A DNA stretch of 64,000 nucleotides from Pigmentiphaga litoralis (GCF_014651835.1 NZ_BMXQ01000001.1:186001-250000), one strand, 5' to 3'; shown: positions 18,973 through 29,265, counted from the stretch's first letter. The notes: generated by a model from the letters alone, not told the origin. Numbers and translations are program-made.

Positions 18973-19518
18973 TTGAACGATTTCGCGGCGTTTGCCGGCT
19001 TGCAGGTTCATACGTCGTTAGTACCGTCTCTGCGTGCAGAGACGTTGGCCCGGCTCGCCACCGCCGCGGCTTCGGCCGCGGTGGCGATCAGCCTGTATTG
19101 GGTGCTGGTCGCCGCGGCTCCCGGCTTGGGAATGTCGCCAGGGGTGGCGTTCGTGGCGGCCGTTACGGCGGCGCTTGCTACCGCCGCCGCTGGCCTGGTG
19201 GCCGCCGCCCGGCCGCCGCGCCCTTCAACGGGCCCTTATACCGCTCTGGCCATCGATGCCGGAGGCCACTGGCATCTTCAGTCCGCCAGCGGCTGGTTGC
19301 GTTTCACTCCCCATTCCATTTCCGTGTCGCCGTTCGGCTGGATGGCCCTCCAGGGCGTTTCCAGGCAAGGCGCTATCCGCCTGGCCCTCTGGTCGGACAG
19401 CGTGCCTGGGCCCGTCTGGCGCCGTCTGCGCATTGCGGCCGGCTGGCTTGCCCAGCGTCCTGAAGGCCTTGTGGTACCTGCGTCCGCTGCCGACCCCCGC
19501 CTGCTGGGAACGTCATGA
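18973..19518 (+). CDS. YgfX-like small membrane protein (tentative)
   Basis: 181-aa protein between fabF and rpoE, starting with TTG immediately after the fabF stop. Two hydrophobic segments (residues about 32-50 and 57-78) are followed by a soluble part. The pattern there, GHWHLQSASGWLRFTPHSIS then LALWSDSVPGPVWRRLRI, resembles the C-terminal half of the YgfX/CptA family. Function is uncertain. E. coli YgfX was described as a toxin partner of SdhE acting on the cytoskeleton, but there is no sdhE here. The 4-bp overlap with rpoE suggests co-translation with the sigma factor. Confidence 0.6.
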   Translation: MNDFAAFAGLQVHTSLVPSLRAETLARLATAAASAAVAISLYWVLVAAAPGLGMSPGVAFVAAVTAALATAAAGLVAAARPPRPSTGPYTALAIDAGGHWHLQSASGWLRFTPHSISVSPFGWMALQGVSRQGAIRLALWSDSVPGPVWRRLRIAAGWLAQRPEGLVVPASAADPRLLGTS

Positions 19519-20114
19519 CGGAACGCGAAATCGACGCCGAACTGGTCGCCCGCGTCCAGCGCGGGGATAAAAAAGCGTTCGAACTGCTGATGCTGAAGTA
19601 TCAGCGCAAGATCCTGCGCCTGCTGTCGCGCTTCGTCCGGGACCCGGGCGAAGTCGAAGACGTGGCCCAGGAAGCCTTCATCAAGGCCTATCGCGCCCTG
19701 CCGCAGTTTCGCGGCGAAAGCGCGTTCTACACCTGGTTGTACCGGATTGCCATCAACACCGCGAAGAACCATCTCGTGGCGTCGGGGCGTCGTCCAAGCT
19801 CGCCATCTGAATATGAAAACGAAGACGGTGAAACTTTCGACGAAACCGACAACCTAAGTGATATCAACACGCCGGAATCGATGATGGCCTCGCGGGAAAT
19901 CGCGGAAACCGTCAACTCTGCCATCGAGGCTTTGCCCGAGGAACTGAGAACCGCGATCGTCCTGCGTGAAATCGAAGGCATGAGCTATGAAGATATCGCT
20001 CAGTCGATGGGCTGCCCCATCGGCACCGTGCGGTCCCGGATTTTCCGGGCGCGCGAAGCGATAGCAACGCGGCTCAGGCCATTATTGGGCACCAAGGACG
20101 ACAAGCGGTGGTAG
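19515..20114 (+). CDS. rpoE: RNA polymerase sigma factor RpoE (ECF, sigma-E)
   Basis: 199-aa ECF sigma factor directing the envelope stress response. Region 2 is ALVARVQRGDKKAFELLMLKYQ through DVAQEAFIKAYRALPQFRGES, followed by AFYTWLYRIAINTAKNHL. Region 4 is LPEELRTAIVLREIEGMSYEDIA followed by CPIGTVRSRIFRARE (helix-turn-helix for the -35). Directly downstream come the anti-sigma RseA, MucB and the protease MucD, the complete regulatory set. No clear sigma-E-type promoter was found just upstream. Confidence 0.96.
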   Translation: MTEREIDAELVARVQRGDKKAFELLMLKYQRKILRLLSRFVRDPGEVEDVAQEAFIKAYRALPQFRGESAFYTWLYRIAINTAKNHLVASGRRPSSPSEYENEDGETFDETDNLSDINTPESMMASREIAETVNSAIEALPEELRTAIVLREIEGMSYEDIAQSMGCPIGTVRSRIFRAREAIATRLRPLLGTKDDKRW

Positions 20115-20195
20115 GCCGGTTGGCGTTACAAGGGTGCAGGCACGTACTACTGGCAACAAGCACATCGGTTGGCGCCGGTGGCGGAGGGTAAACAA

Positions 20196-20909
20196 ATGCA
20201 GGTAATACCGCGTCGGGAACAACGTCCGACTCACGCTGAAGGCGCAACGGCAGCGCCGTATTTGTCTTCGTCAGATCCTCTGTCGTCCGACGCGTCGCTG
20301 GCGGATCTCGATCCGTCGTCCGCCGAATGGCTCTCCGCGTATATCGACGCCGAAGCCCAACTCGATGCCGACAGCCTGCCCGCGTCGCTGGCCACCGCTG
20401 ACGGCCTGGCCCGCTGGGATGCCTACCACCTGATCGGCGACGTGCTCCGCACGCCCGACCTCGCCCAGCCAGTGTCTGCGGGGTTCCACGCCCGTTTCCT
20501 GGATGCGCTGGAACAGGAAGCCCCCATCATTGCCGCCCCGCGCCGCGCACCGCAGCGTCGCTTCATGACCCGATACGGCCTGCCGGGCCTCGCTGCCGCG
20601 GCTGCCGTGGCGTCGGTTACCTGGATGGCGCAGCCGTACTTTGGCTCGCAGCCTACCGCGCCCGGCACCGCCGAATTTACCGCATCGTCGTTCATCCCCG
20701 GTCAGGGCATGGTGTCGCAGGTGTCGTCGCCCGTGGCGCCCAGCACCTCGCCCAGTAATGGCTCGTTGCTGCCTGCGGATGCCGCATCAGCCGCGAGCGG
20801 GGACCTGTCGCTGGCCGATTACCTGGACGCGCATCGTCAGGTATCGGGCAAGAGCGCCATCCGTGAAGTTTCGACCACCTCTTACGACACCGAGGCAGGA
20901 CAGCGTTGA
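20196..20909 (+). CDS. rseA: Anti-sigma-E factor RseA/MucA-like
   Basis: 237-aa single-pass inner-membrane anti-sigma factor. ATG 20196 is preceded at seven bases by GGAGGG (20183-20188), which decides the start over an upstream in-frame TTG. The N-terminal cytoplasmic RseA_N domain shows SSAEWLSAYIDAEAQLDADS and RWDAYHLIGDVLRTPD (sigma-binding). A hydrophobic segment follows (YGLPGLAAAAAVASVTWMA), then a periplasmic Ser/Pro-rich tail. It presumably sequesters RpoE until cleaved by DegS/RseP-type proteases. It overlaps mucB by 4 bp (TTGA). Confidence 0.88.
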   Translation: MQVIPRREQRPTHAEGATAAPYLSSSDPLSSDASLADLDPSSAEWLSAYIDAEAQLDADSLPASLATADGLARWDAYHLIGDVLRTPDLAQPVSAGFHARFLDALEQEAPIIAAPRRAPQRRFMTRYGLPGLAAAAAVASVTWMAQPYFGSQPTAPGTAEFTASSFIPGQGMVSQVSSPVAPSTSPSNGSLLPADAASAASGDLSLADYLDAHRQVSGKSAIREVSTTSYDTEAGQR

Positions 20910-21955
20910 TATCGAGTGCGGCGAGCCGGATCGGCAGGGTTCAGCCGGTGTTGCAGTCGGCACGCCCCTTCGTGGCGGTGCTGACTTGCGTGCTGGCAGT
21001 GGCGGTCCATGCACAGGGGATCGCGGGGCAGGGGCAGGGCGATACCGCCACGGCGGCCAACGTGTCGCTGCTGCAACGTATCCAGAATTCGGCGCAGCAG
21101 CTGAATTACTCGGGCGTGTTTACCTACCAGCAGGGCGCGTCGATGCAGTCGTCGCGAGTCACCCATATCGCCGACAGCAAGGGTGAGCATGAGCGCCTCG
21201 AGGTTCTCGATGGGCAGCCGCTCGAATTCCTGCGTGAAAACGACGATATCCAGTGCCTGATCCCGGCCAAGAAGGCCATCCTGGTCGAAAAGCGCACCAC
21301 GCGCGATCGATTCCCCGGACTGATGCTGGGCAAGGCCGAACAATTGGCCGCCAACTACCTGGTCACCGTCGAGCCGCAGTCCGAACGCGTGGCCGACCGC
21401 GACTGCCAGGTCATCAACCTTCAGCCCAAAGACAACGACCGCTACGGCTACCGCCTCTGTGCGGACACCCGCTCCGGCCTGCTGCTGCGCGCGCAGACGC
21501 TGTCGAGCGAAGTCGGCGTGGTCGAGCAGGTGGCGTTCATGACGCTGCAGGTGGGGTCTGGCGTGGACGCTGGCCAGCTCAAGCCGAAATGGTCCACCAA
21601 GGACTGGAAGATCATCCGCGCGCAATTGACGCCCACCGATCTGGCCGCCCATGGCTGGTCGGTCGCCGAAACCGCGGGTTTCCATACTGTCACGCAGTTG
21701 CAGCGCTCGATGGGCGGCAAGCAGAACGTCAAGCAGATCATGCTGTCCGACGGGCTCGCCGCCATTTCCATTTTCATCGAGCCCTTCAGCACTGCGCATC
21801 CTCAACAGGTCGGGTCGAGTTCCCGCGGCGCCATCCACGTGGTGGGCCGCAGGCTGGGTGATTACTGGATCACGGTGCTCGGCGAAGCCCCGCTGGGAAC
21901 CATTCAGCGCGTTGCCGCGTCCGTCGACTATCACCCTGTCTCGCGTCGTCCCTGA
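20906..21955 (+). CDS. mucB: MucB/RseB periplasmic regulator of sigma-E
   Basis: 349-aa periplasmic protein that binds and protects the anti-sigma factor and senses mislocalised lipids or LPS. TTG start coupled to the rseA stop. Signal peptide: RPFVAVLTCVLAVAVHAQG. The N-terminal MucB domain shows LLQRIQNSAQQLNYSGVF, YQQGASMQSSRVTHI and EHERLEVLDGQPLEFLREND. The C-terminal domain contains PTDLAAHGWSVAETAGFH and ISIFIEPF. It is in the usual position between rseA and mucD. Confidence 0.92.
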   Translation: MISSAASRIGRVQPVLQSARPFVAVLTCVLAVAVHAQGIAGQGQGDTATAANVSLLQRIQNSAQQLNYSGVFTYQQGASMQSSRVTHIADSKGEHERLEVLDGQPLEFLRENDDIQCLIPAKKAILVEKRTTRDRFPGLMLGKAEQLAANYLVTVEPQSERVADRDCQVINLQPKDNDRYGYRLCADTRSGLLLRAQTLSSEVGVVEQVAFMTLQVGSGVDAGQLKPKWSTKDWKIIRAQLTPTDLAAHGWSVAETAGFHTVTQLQRSMGGKQNVKQIMLSDGLAAISIFIEPFSTAHPQQVGSSSRGAIHVVGRRLGDYWITVLGEAPLGTIQRVAASVDYHPVSRRP

Positions 21956-22025
21956 CACGGCGGGCGCCCCGCGTCTGCCGTCCTGCTGACCCGTATCCGC
22001 TTTCTCTTCTTCGCCGGAGTGTTTC

Positions 22026-23531
22026 ATGCTCGAGTTGTCCTTGCCGATGGCGCGTCTCGATATGCGCAAGGCATTGTTGGCCGTCGTAACTTCATTGACC
22101 CTGTTCGTCGGCGTCGCCCCCACGGTGCACGCGCAGGCGCGCGGGCTGCCCGACTTTACCGATCTGGTGGACCGGGCCGACCCGGCGGTCGTCAACATCC
22201 GCACCACGTCCAAGGCTGTGGCGCGCGGTCCGTCGGGCGTCCCCGGCGCGCCGGGCGGGCAGGATCCCTATGAGCTGTTCCGCTGGTTCTTCGGGCCGGA
22301 CTTCAATCCTCCGGGGGGCGGCGGTGGCCAGACCCCGCGCACGCCGCGCGGCCAGGTCCCCGACAGCGGCGAAGGTCAGGAAGTGCCACGCGGCGTGGGC
22401 TCGGGCTTCTTCATTTCGGCCGACGGCTATGCGCTGACCAATCACCACGTGGTCAAGGACGCCGACGACATCTACGTCACGCTGACCGACCGCCGCGAGT
22501 TCAAGGCCAAGGTCATCGGGTCCGATGAACGCACCGACGTCGCCCTGATCAAGATCGACGCGACCGGGCTGACGCCGCTCAAGATCGGTGATCCGAGCGT
22601 GCTGCGCAAGGGCGAGTGGGTGGTGGCCATCGGTTCGCCGTTCGGCCTGGATTCGACCGTGACCGCGGGTATCGTCAGCGCCAAGGGGCGTGATACCGGC
22701 GACTACCTGCCATTCATCCAGACCGACGTGGCCGTCAACCCCGGCAACTCGGGCGGCCCGCTGCTGAACATGCGCGGTGAAGTGGTCGGCATCAATTCGC
22801 AGATCATTTCGCGCAGTGGCGGCTTCATGGGCATTTCGCTGTCGATCCCGATCGATGACGCCATGCGCGTGGTCGAACAGCTGCGCACCTCCGGCCGCGT
22901 GACACGGGGCCGTATCGGTGTCCAGATCAGTGAAGTCACCAAGGAAGTCGCCGACGCCATCGGCCTGGGCCGCACTGCGGGCGCATCGGTGGGCATGGTC
23001 GAACCCGGCAGCCCTGCCGAGAAGGCCGGCATCGAACCGGGCGACGTGGTGTTGAAGTTCAACAACAAGACGATCGACCGTTCTTCCGATCTGCCACGCG
23101 CCGTCGGGGAAACCAAGCCCGGCACGAAGGCGACGATTCAGGTGTGGCGCCGCGGCGCGACTAAGGATCTGACGATCACGGTGGCCGAACTGGAAGACAA
23201 GACCGCGTCGGCCGCTGGCCGTGGCGAGGACAAGGAACCCGCTCCGGCGCAAAAGACCAACGCGCTGGGCGTCGTGGTCTCCGAAGTGCCTGCTGCCCGC
23301 AAGAAGGAGCTCCGTATCCGCGGCGGCGTGCAGGTCGACGCCGTGGACGGCGCTGCCGCCCGTGCCGGAATCAAGGCAGGCGATATACTGCTGGCGCTCG
23401 ACAATACGGAAATCACGGGCGTGTCCCAGTTCAACGGCATCGTCGCCAAGCTCGAAAAGGGCAAGGTGCACGGCGTGCTGGTACGCCGCGACGAGCTGAC
23501 GCAATGGGTGCCGCTGCGCCCGGCGCGCTAA
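22026..23531 (+). CDS. mucD: DegP/HtrA-family periplasmic serine protease MucD
   Basis: 501-aa Do-like protease/chaperone of the periplasm. It has a signal peptide ending VHAQA and a Gly-rich linker (residues about 80-110). The trypsin-like domain carries the catalytic triad: His in ALTNHHVVKDAD, Asp in DERTDVALIKI, Ser in NPGNSGGPLLN. Two PDZ domains follow; the first has GRIGVQISEVTKEVADAIGL and the second ALGVVVSEVPAARKKELRI. As the last gene of the rpoE-rseA-mucB-mucD group it degrades misfolded envelope proteins. A terminator-like structure lies before lepA. Confidence 0.94.
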   Translation: MLELSLPMARLDMRKALLAVVTSLTLFVGVAPTVHAQARGLPDFTDLVDRADPAVVNIRTTSKAVARGPSGVPGAPGGQDPYELFRWFFGPDFNPPGGGGGQTPRTPRGQVPDSGEGQEVPRGVGSGFFISADGYALTNHHVVKDADDIYVTLTDRREFKAKVIGSDERTDVALIKIDATGLTPLKIGDPSVLRKGEWVVAIGSPFGLDSTVTAGIVSAKGRDTGDYLPFIQTDVAVNPGNSGGPLLNMRGEVVGINSQIISRSGGFMGISLSIPIDDAMRVVEQLRTSGRVTRGRIGVQISEVTKEVADAIGLGRTAGASVGMVEPGSPAEKAGIEPGDVVLKFNNKTIDRSSDLPRAVGETKPGTKATIQVWRRGATKDLTITVAELEDKTASAAGRGEDKEPAPAQKTNALGVVVSEVPAARKKELRIRGGVQVDAVDGAAARAGIKAGDILLALDNTEITGVSQFNGIVAKLEKGKVHGVLVRRDELTQWVPLRPAR

Positions 23532-23648
23532 GGCCAGGGGCGCCGCGGCCGGCAAAACCGGCACACATTGCCGCGCAAGGCTAAAATGCCGTGTCGCGGC
23601 AGGAAATTGGCGGGTGTGGACCGGCTTTCCGGTCGACACCACGCAGGC

Positions 23649-23672
23649 GGGGCGCGTAGCGCCCCCTTTTTT
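23649..23672 (+). terminator. Intrinsic terminator between mucD and lepA
   Basis: GGGGCGC (23649-23655), loop GTA, GCGCCCC (23659-23665), then CTTTTTTC. A second inverted repeat, GACCGG/CCGGTC, lies just upstream near 23617-23633. Confidence 0.75.
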
Positions 23673-23704
23673 CGCCGCCCGCTACCTCATTCATAACGGA
23701 TCGC

Positions 23705-25498
23705 ATGCAGCACATTCGCAATTTCTCCATCATCGCCCACATTGACCATGGCAAGTCGACGCTCGCCGACCGCCTGATCCAGCGTTGTGGCGGATTGTCC
23801 GACCGCGAGATGGAAGCCCAGGTGCTCGATTCGATGGACATCGAGCGCGAGCGGGGCATCACGATCAAGGCGCAGACCGCGTCGCTCAGTTACAAGGCGC
23901 GCGACGGCAAGGTCTACAACTTGAACCTGATCGACACCCCGGGGCACGTCGACTTCTCGTATGAAGTCAGCCGCTCGCTGTCGGCGTGCGAAGGCGCGCT
24001 GCTGGTCGTCGACGCCTCGCAGGGCGTCGAAGCGCAGACCGTGGCCAACTGCTATACCGCCATCGAACTGGGCGTGGAAGTGGTGCCGGTGTTGAACAAG
24101 ATGGACCTGCCGCAGGCCGATCCTGAAGGCGCCAAGCGCGAAATCGAAGAAGTCATCGGCATCAATGCCGAAAATGCGATTCCGGCCAGCGCCAAGACCG
24201 GCATGGGCATCGACGACATCCTGGAAGCGGTGATCGAACGTATTCCGGCGCCCAAGGGCGATCCGGAGGCCAAGCTCCAGGCGCTGATCGTCGACTCGTG
24301 GTTCGACAATTATGTGGGCGTCGTCATGTTGGTCCGGGTGATCAACGGCGTGCTCCGGCCCAAGGAAAAGATCCTGCTGATGGCGTCGGGCGCCACGCAC
24401 CTGAGCGAGCACCTGGGCGTCTTCACCCCCAAGTCGCAGCCGCGTTCGCAGCTGTCCGCAGGCGAGGTGGGCTTCATCATCGCCGGCATCAAGGAACTGA
24501 AAAACGCCAAGGTGGGCGATACCGTCACCCACGCGGCCAAGCCTGCGGATGCCATGCTGCCGGGCTTCAAGGAGGTCAAGCCGCAGGTGTTCGCCGGGCT
24601 GTATCCGGTCGAATCCAGCGAATACGACCAGCTGCGCGACTCGCTCGAAAAACTGAAGCTGAACGACGCCGCGCTGATGTACGAACCCGAAGTGTCGCAG
24701 GCGCTGGGCTTCGGCTTTCGCTGTGGGTTCCTGGGGCTGCTGCATATGGAAATCGTGCAGGAACGCCTGGAACGCGAATTCGACATGGACCTGATCACGA
24801 CCGCGCCTTCGGTGGTGTACGAGGTCGTGCAGCGCGACGGGACCATCGTGATGGTCGACAGTCCGTCCAAGATGCCCGAGGTCGGCAAGCTGGACGACAT
24901 TCGCGAGCCCATCGTGACCGTCGTGCTGTTCATGCCGCAGGAATACGTGGGACCGGTCATGACCCTGTGCACCGCCAAGCGCGGTAACCAGCTGAACATG
25001 GCCTATCACGGCCGCCAGGTCCACCTGACCTACGAGATCCCGCTGGCCGAGATCGTCCTCGACTTCTTCGACAAGCTCAAATCAGTGTCGCGCGGTTATG
25101 CGTCGATGGATTACGAGTTCAAGGAATACCGCAGCGCCGACGTGGTGCGGGTGGACCTGTTGATCAACGGCGACCGGGTCGATGCCCTGTCGCTGATCGT
25201 GCACCGTGCCAATGCGCGTTACCGCGGCCGCGATGTGACGGCGCGCATGCGTGAACTGATCCCGCGCCAGATGTACGACGTGGCGATCCAGGCCGCGATC
25301 GGCGCCGAAGTGATTGCACGCGAGAACGTCAAGGCGCTGCGCAAGAACGTGCTGGCCAAGTGTTATGGCGGCGACATTTCGCGAAAGAAGAAGCTGCTCG
25401 AGAAACAGAAGGCCGGCAAGAAGCGCATGAAGCAGGTCGGCAGCGTCGAGATTCCCCAGGAAGCGTTCCTGGCCATTTTGCAGGTCGAGGACAAATGA
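23705..25498 (+). CDS. lepA: Elongation factor 4 (LepA GTPase)
   Basis: 597-aa ribosomal back-translocase and ribosome-biogenesis GTPase. It starts [20 protein letters not shown] (G1). Further motifs are [12 protein letters not shown] (switch I), [14 protein letters not shown] (G3) and VLNKMDLPQ (G4). The LepA-specific C-terminal domain contains [20 protein letters not shown]. It precedes lepB by 43 bp, the conserved lepA-lepB pair. Confidence 0.97.
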   Translation: MQHIRNFSIIAHIDHGKSTLADRLIQRCGGLSDREMEAQVLDSMDIERERGITIKAQTASLSYKARDGKVYNLNLIDTPGHVDFSYEVSRSLSACEGALLVVDASQGVEAQTVANCYTAIELGVEVVPVLNKMDLPQADPEGAKREIEEVIGINAENAIPASAKTGMGIDDILEAVIERIPAPKGDPEAKLQALIVDSWFDNYVGVVMLVRVINGVLRPKEKILLMASGATHLSEHLGVFTPKSQPRSQLSAGEVGFIIAGIKELKNAKVGDTVTHAAKPADAMLPGFKEVKPQVFAGLYPVESSEYDQLRDSLEKLKLNDAALMYEPEVSQALGFGFRCGFLGLLHMEIVQERLEREFDMDLITTAPSVVYEVVQRDGTIVMVDSPSKMPEVGKLDDIREPIVTVVLFMPQEYVGPVMTLCTAKRGNQLNMAYHGRQVHLTYEIPLAEIVLDFFDKLKSVSRGYASMDYEFKEYRSADVVRVDLLINGDRVDALSLIVHRANARYRGRDVTARMRELIPRQMYDVAIQAAIGAEVIARENVKALRKNVLAKCYGGDISRKKKLLEKQKAGKKRMKQVGSVEIPQEAFLAILQVEDK

Positions 25499-25541
25499 TG
25501 CGTGGTCTGACGATGACATCCGGCACGGTGGGAGTGGCGGC

Positions 25542-26444
25542 ATGAGCCTGAACTTCGCACTGATCCTGTTCGTGCTGCTGATCGTGACCGGCATTGTCTG
25601 GTCGCTGGACCGCTGGTCCTTGCGGCCCGCCCGCCAGGCCCGCATGAACGCCGCGGCCGCCGACTTCGACCGACAGCAGGGCGACGCCATCCGCGCGTCC
25701 AGCGGTCAGGCCGAAGCGACGCGCCGGCGCCAGGAAGTGGTGGACCGCGCGGCCAAGATGCCGTGGTGGGTCGAATATTCGGTCAGCTTCTTTCCGGTGA
25801 TCCTGTTCGTGTTCGCGCTGCGATCCTTCGTGGTCGAACCGTTCCGGATTCCGTCGGGCTCCATGATGCCGACGCTGCAGATCGGCGACCTGATCCTGGT
25901 GAACAAGTTTTCGTACGGCGTGCGCCTGCCGATCATCGACAAGAAGATCATTCCGGTGTCGGACCCCAAGCGCGGCGACGTGATGGTGTTCCGCTACCCG
26001 GCCGATCCCCAGGTCGACTACATCAAGCGCGTCGTGGGCGTGCCGGGTGACGAAGTCGCCTATCTGAACAAGCGGCTCACAATCAACGGCCAGGCCGTGC
26101 CGACCGTGTCCAAGGGCGAGTATTTCGATCCCGATCGCGTGTCGTATGCCGGCCTGTTCGGCGAGACCCTGGGCGGCGTGCCGCACGAGATCCTGATCGA
26201 GGAACGCCGCCCGGCCGAGGTCGAACCGTTCCCCAGCTTTCCGAACAAGGACCAGTGCACCTACTCGCGGGAAGGGGTACGCTGCAAGGTGCCGGCAGGC
26301 AGTTACTTCATGATGGGCGATAATCGGGACAACAGTGCCGACAGCCGCTACTGGGGTTTCGTGCCCGAAGCGAATATCGTCGGCAAGGCATTTTTCGTCT
26401 GGATGAACTTCGGCGACCTCAAACGGATAGGCCGCTTCCATTGA
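25542..26444 (+). CDS. lepB: Signal peptidase I
   Basis: Inner-membrane leader peptidase (300 aa) that removes Sec and Tat signal peptides. It has two N-terminal membrane segments (NFALILFVLLIVTGIVW and the one before FVVEPFRIP). The Ser nucleophile lies in RIPSGSMMPTLQIGD and the general-base Lys in YIKRVVGVPGDEV. The C-terminal MGDNRDNSADSRYWGFV box is intact. It lies 58 bp before rnc; the DUF4845 gene often found between lepB and rnc in related genomes is absent. Confidence 0.96.
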   Translation: MSLNFALILFVLLIVTGIVWSLDRWSLRPARQARMNAAAADFDRQQGDAIRASSGQAEATRRRQEVVDRAAKMPWWVEYSVSFFPVILFVFALRSFVVEPFRIPSGSMMPTLQIGDLILVNKFSYGVRLPIIDKKIIPVSDPKRGDVMVFRYPADPQVDYIKRVVGVPGDEVAYLNKRLTINGQAVPTVSKGEYFDPDRVSYAGLFGETLGGVPHEILIEERRPAEVEPFPSFPNKDQCTYSREGVRCKVPAGSYFMMGDNRDNSADSRYWGFVPEANIVGKAFFVWMNFGDLKRIGRFH

Positions 26445-26462
26445 TCTCCTTCATCACCACCC

Positions 26463-26483
26463 CCGCCGGTTCCGTGCCGGCGG
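26463..26483 (+). other. Stem-loop just upstream of rnc
   Basis: CCGCCGG (26463-26469), 7-nt loop, CCGGCGG (26477-26483), ending 19 bp before the rnc start. RNase III in E. coli trims a leader stem-loop of its own mRNA. This stem is short, so the analogy is only suggestive. Confidence 0.35.
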
Positions 26484-26502
26484 CGTGCGCTAAGGCCCAT
26501 GA

Positions 26503-27516
26503 ATGAGCTTGAGTACGCTCGAAAAATGTATCGACTACAGCTTCAGGAACAAGAGCCTGCTTGAGCAGGCTTTGACGCACCGCAGCCACAGCAGCAAACA
26601 TAACGAACGGCTGGAATTCCTGGGCGACAGCGTGCTGAACTGCGCGATCGCTTCCTTGCTGTACGACCGTTTCAGCCGCATCGACGAGGGCGACCTCTCG
26701 CGGCTGCGGGCGAATCTTGTCAAGCAGGCCTCGCTGGCCGATATCGCCCAGCGCCTGGAATTGTCCCGTTTCCTGCGGCTGGGGGAAGGGGAGCTGAAAA
26801 GCGGTGGATTCCGCCGTCCGTCCATCCTTGCCGACACCCTGGAAGCCATCTTTGGCGCCATCTACATGGATGCCGGCTTCGACGTCGCCAGCAAGGCGAT
26901 TGCAAAGCTGTACAAACCGGTGCTGGAAACTGTCGACCCCAAGACACTGGGCAAGGACGCCAAGACGCTGCTGCAGGAATATTTGCAGGGGCGCAAGATC
27001 GCATTGCCTGTCTATACGGTCGTGGCCACGCACGGCGCGGCGCACAGCCAGGAATTCGAGGTCGAATGCGCGATTCCCAAGCTGGACGTGCAGGTGGTGG
27101 GCATCGGCGGCAGCCGGCGCGCGGCCGAGCAGTCGGCGGCCAAACAGGCGCTGGAAGTGGCTTTGACCGCCGCCCCGGCGCCCGCCAAACGGACGCCCCG
27201 GGCTCGCAAGACCGCGCAGCTGTCGCTGCCGGTGGCGGTGGCCCAGGCGGCGTCCGACGATATGCCGGGTGCATCGTCTGCCGAGGCGCCGTCCCGGGCG
27301 GCCATGCCCATGGACGCGATGGCGCCGGCCAGCGACCGCCTGGCCAACGACCCGCACGACGATCTGCATGCCGATGACCGCGTGGCCGACGACAGCGTAA
27401 CTGATGACCGCGTCGCCGACGACCGCCTCGCTGCTGACCGCCCGGCCAACGACCACCCGGCCAACGACCACCCGGCTGACGACCGCCAGGCCTCCCTTAC
27501 GCTGACCAAGAAATGA
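26503..27516 (+). CDS. rnc: Ribonuclease III with repetitive C-terminal extension
   Basis: Double-strand-specific endoribonuclease (337 aa; E. coli is 226). The catalytic domain has the signature [16 protein letters not shown] and the second acidic site [15 protein letters not shown]. The double-stranded RNA binding domain runs from about residue 155 to 225 ([33 protein letters not shown]). After residue 230 comes an atypical tail. It starts Ala/Pro-rich and then becomes an acidic repeat of five-residue units such as DRVAD and DHPAN, encoded by a 15-bp minisatellite. The tail is not part of either known domain. The stop overlaps the era start by 4 bp. Confidence 0.95.
   Translation: MSLSTLEKCIDYSFRNKSLLEQALTHRSHSSKHNERLEFLGDSVLNCAIASLLYDRFSRIDEGDLSRLRANLVKQASLADIAQRLELSRFLRLGEGELKSGGFRRPSILADTLEAIFGAIYMDAGFDVASKAIAKLYKPVLETVDPKTLGKDAKTLLQEYLQGRKIALPVYTVVATHGAAHSQEFEVECAIPKLDVQVVGIGGSRRAAEQSAAKQALEVALTAAPAPAKRTPRARKTAQLSLPVAVAQAASDDMPGASSAEAPSRAAMPMDAMAPASDRLANDPHDDLHADDRVADDSVTDDRVADDRLAADRPANDHPANDHPADDRQASLTLTKK
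27334..27495 (+). repeat. 15-bp tandem repeat inside the rnc tail (about 11 units)
   Basis: In-frame units such as GACCGCGTGGCCGAC and GACCACCCGGCCAAC, with one 12-bp unit at 27364-27375. They encode five-residue acidic repeats at the end of RNase III. Confidence 0.85.
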
Positions 27517-28418
27517 GCATGTCCGAAGAATCCTCCCCCGCCTTCCGTTGTGGTTTCGTGGCTATCGTCGGGCGGCCCAACGTGGGCAAGTCCACGTTGC
27601 TGAATGCGCTGATCGGCGCCAAGGTCAGCATCGTGTCGCGCAAGGCGCAGACGACACGGCACCGCATCCATGGCGTCCTGACCCGGGAGCATGACCAGTT
27701 CGTCTTCGTCGACACGCCCGGCTTCCAGACGCGCCACGGCGGCACCATGAACAAGATGATGAACCGCGTCGTCACGCAGACCCTATCCGACGTGGATGTG
27801 GTCGTGCATGTGATCGAGGCGGGCAAGTGGTCGGATGGCGATGCCAACCTGCTGCCGCTGATGAAATCGCAGGCGCGCACGGTGCTGGCGGTCAACAAGA
27901 CCGACCTGCTCAAGGACCGCGAAGCGATGTTCCCGTTCGTGGCCAAGGTCATGGCCAAGCATGCCTACGACGCCGTCGTGCCGGTCAGCGCCGCCAAGTC
28001 GCGTCAGCTGGACGACCTGTTGAACGAGATCGCGACCGGCCTGCCCGAGAACGAACCCATGTTCGAGGCCGATACCCTGACCGACCGTCCGGTGCGTTTC
28101 ATTGCCGGCGAACTGATCCGCGAAAAGATCTTCCGCCTGGTGGGCGACGAACTGCCTTACGGATCGACCGTGGTGATCGAGCAGTGGGAAGAAACGCCCA
28201 AGCTGACCCGCATCGCCGCGTGCGTGATCGTCGAACGCGACAGCCACAAGCCGATTCTGCTGGGCACGAACGGTGATCGCATCAAGCGGATCGCCACCGA
28301 AGCGCGGCAGGACATTGCCAAGCTGATCGACTCGTCGGTCCACCTCGAGATCTACATCAAGGTCAGAAAGGGATGGGCGGACCGCGAAAGCCAGTTGCGC
28401 GATCTGGGTTATGAATGA
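27513..28418 (+). CDS. era: GTPase Era
   Basis: 301-aa GTPase needed for 16S rRNA maturation and 30S assembly. Motifs are [19 protein letters not shown] (G1), [10 protein letters not shown] (G2), [11 protein letters not shown] (G3), VNKTDLLKD (G4) and [12 protein letters not shown] (G5). The KH domain carries [19 protein letters not shown]. It is coupled to rnc by a 4-bp overlap and to recO by an 8-bp overlap. Confidence 0.97.
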   Translation: MSMSEESSPAFRCGFVAIVGRPNVGKSTLLNALIGAKVSIVSRKAQTTRHRIHGVLTREHDQFVFVDTPGFQTRHGGTMNKMMNRVVTQTLSDVDVVVHVIEAGKWSDGDANLLPLMKSQARTVLAVNKTDLLKDREAMFPFVAKVMAKHAYDAVVPVSAAKSRQLDDLLNEIATGLPENEPMFEADTLTDRPVRFIAGELIREKIFRLVGDELPYGSTVVIEQWEETPKLTRIAACVIVERDSHKPILLGTNGDRIKRIATEARQDIAKLIDSSVHLEIYIKVRKGWADRESQLRDLGYE

Positions 28419-29265
28419 TGAGCCGATCTTTTCGGTTCCGTTCGACGCCTCTCCGGTAGGCCTGGCGCCGGCCGACGGCGCCGATGCCGTCGGCTCGCCC
28501 AAAAAGACGGCCCGGCGCGCGCCCCGCGTGACCAACCGGGTCGAAGACCGCCCCGCCTTCCTGCTCCACAGCTATCCCTACCGTGAAACGTCGCTGATCC
28601 TGGACGTGTTCACACGGTCGCACGGGCGCGTTGCGCTGGTGGCCAAGGGAGCCAAGCGCCCGCACTCGGCCTTGCGTTCGGTACTGGTGTCGTTCCAGCG
28701 GCTCAATCTGTCGTGGAGCGGGGCAGGGGATATCAAGACGCTGATCCGCGCCGAATGGTCGGGCGCGCCGCTGCGGCTGCAGGGTTCATCGGCCATGTCC
28801 GCCTGGTATCTGAACGAGTTGCTGCTGCGCCTGTTGACCCGCGACGATCCCCATGAAGCCCTGTACGACGCGTACGTGGATGCCATTTCGCGCCTGGCCG
28901 AGCAGCCGCGGCTGTCGGCCGGCCTGCGGGAATTCGAATGGACCCTGCTGCGCGAGATCGGCTATGCCTTCGATCCGTCCATGACCGACGCGGGCGAGCC
29001 CATCAACCCCGACCAGCAGTACCGCCTGCCCTTGGAAGCGGGGCCGTCGCGTATCGACGACGCCATCGATGACAACTGGGCGTCGCGGTCGGCCATGGCG
29101 GTCAGTGGCCGGGTGTTACAGGCGTTGACCGAGCACCGCTTCGATGATGCACTGGTCGAACCCGAGCTGCGCCGCCTGCTGCGGGAACGGCTCGACTATC
29201 ATATGAGCGGCCGCCCCCTGACCACACGGCAGGTGCTGCGCGATTTGCAGGATTACCTTCCCTGA
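28411..29265 (+). CDS. recO: DNA repair protein RecO
   Basis: 284-aa RecFOR-pathway protein that loads RecA on SSB-coated DNA. About 45 N-terminal residues, low in order (Ala/Pro/Lys), precede the conserved OB fold ([37 protein letters not shown]). The helical C-terminal domain has [19 protein letters not shown] and [15 protein letters not shown]. The zinc-finger cysteines of some RecO proteins are absent. The context rnc-era-recO-pdxJ-acpS is diagnostic. Confidence 0.95.
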   Translation: MNDEPIFSVPFDASPVGLAPADGADAVGSPKKTARRAPRVTNRVEDRPAFLLHSYPYRETSLILDVFTRSHGRVALVAKGAKRPHSALRSVLVSFQRLNLSWSGAGDIKTLIRAEWSGAPLRLQGSSAMSAWYLNELLLRLLTRDDPHEALYDAYVDAISRLAEQPRLSAGLREFEWTLLREIGYAFDPSMTDAGEPINPDQQYRLPLEAGPSRIDDAIDDNWASRSAMAVSGRVLQALTEHRFDDALVEPELRRLLRERLDYHMSGRPLTTRQVLRDLQDYLP

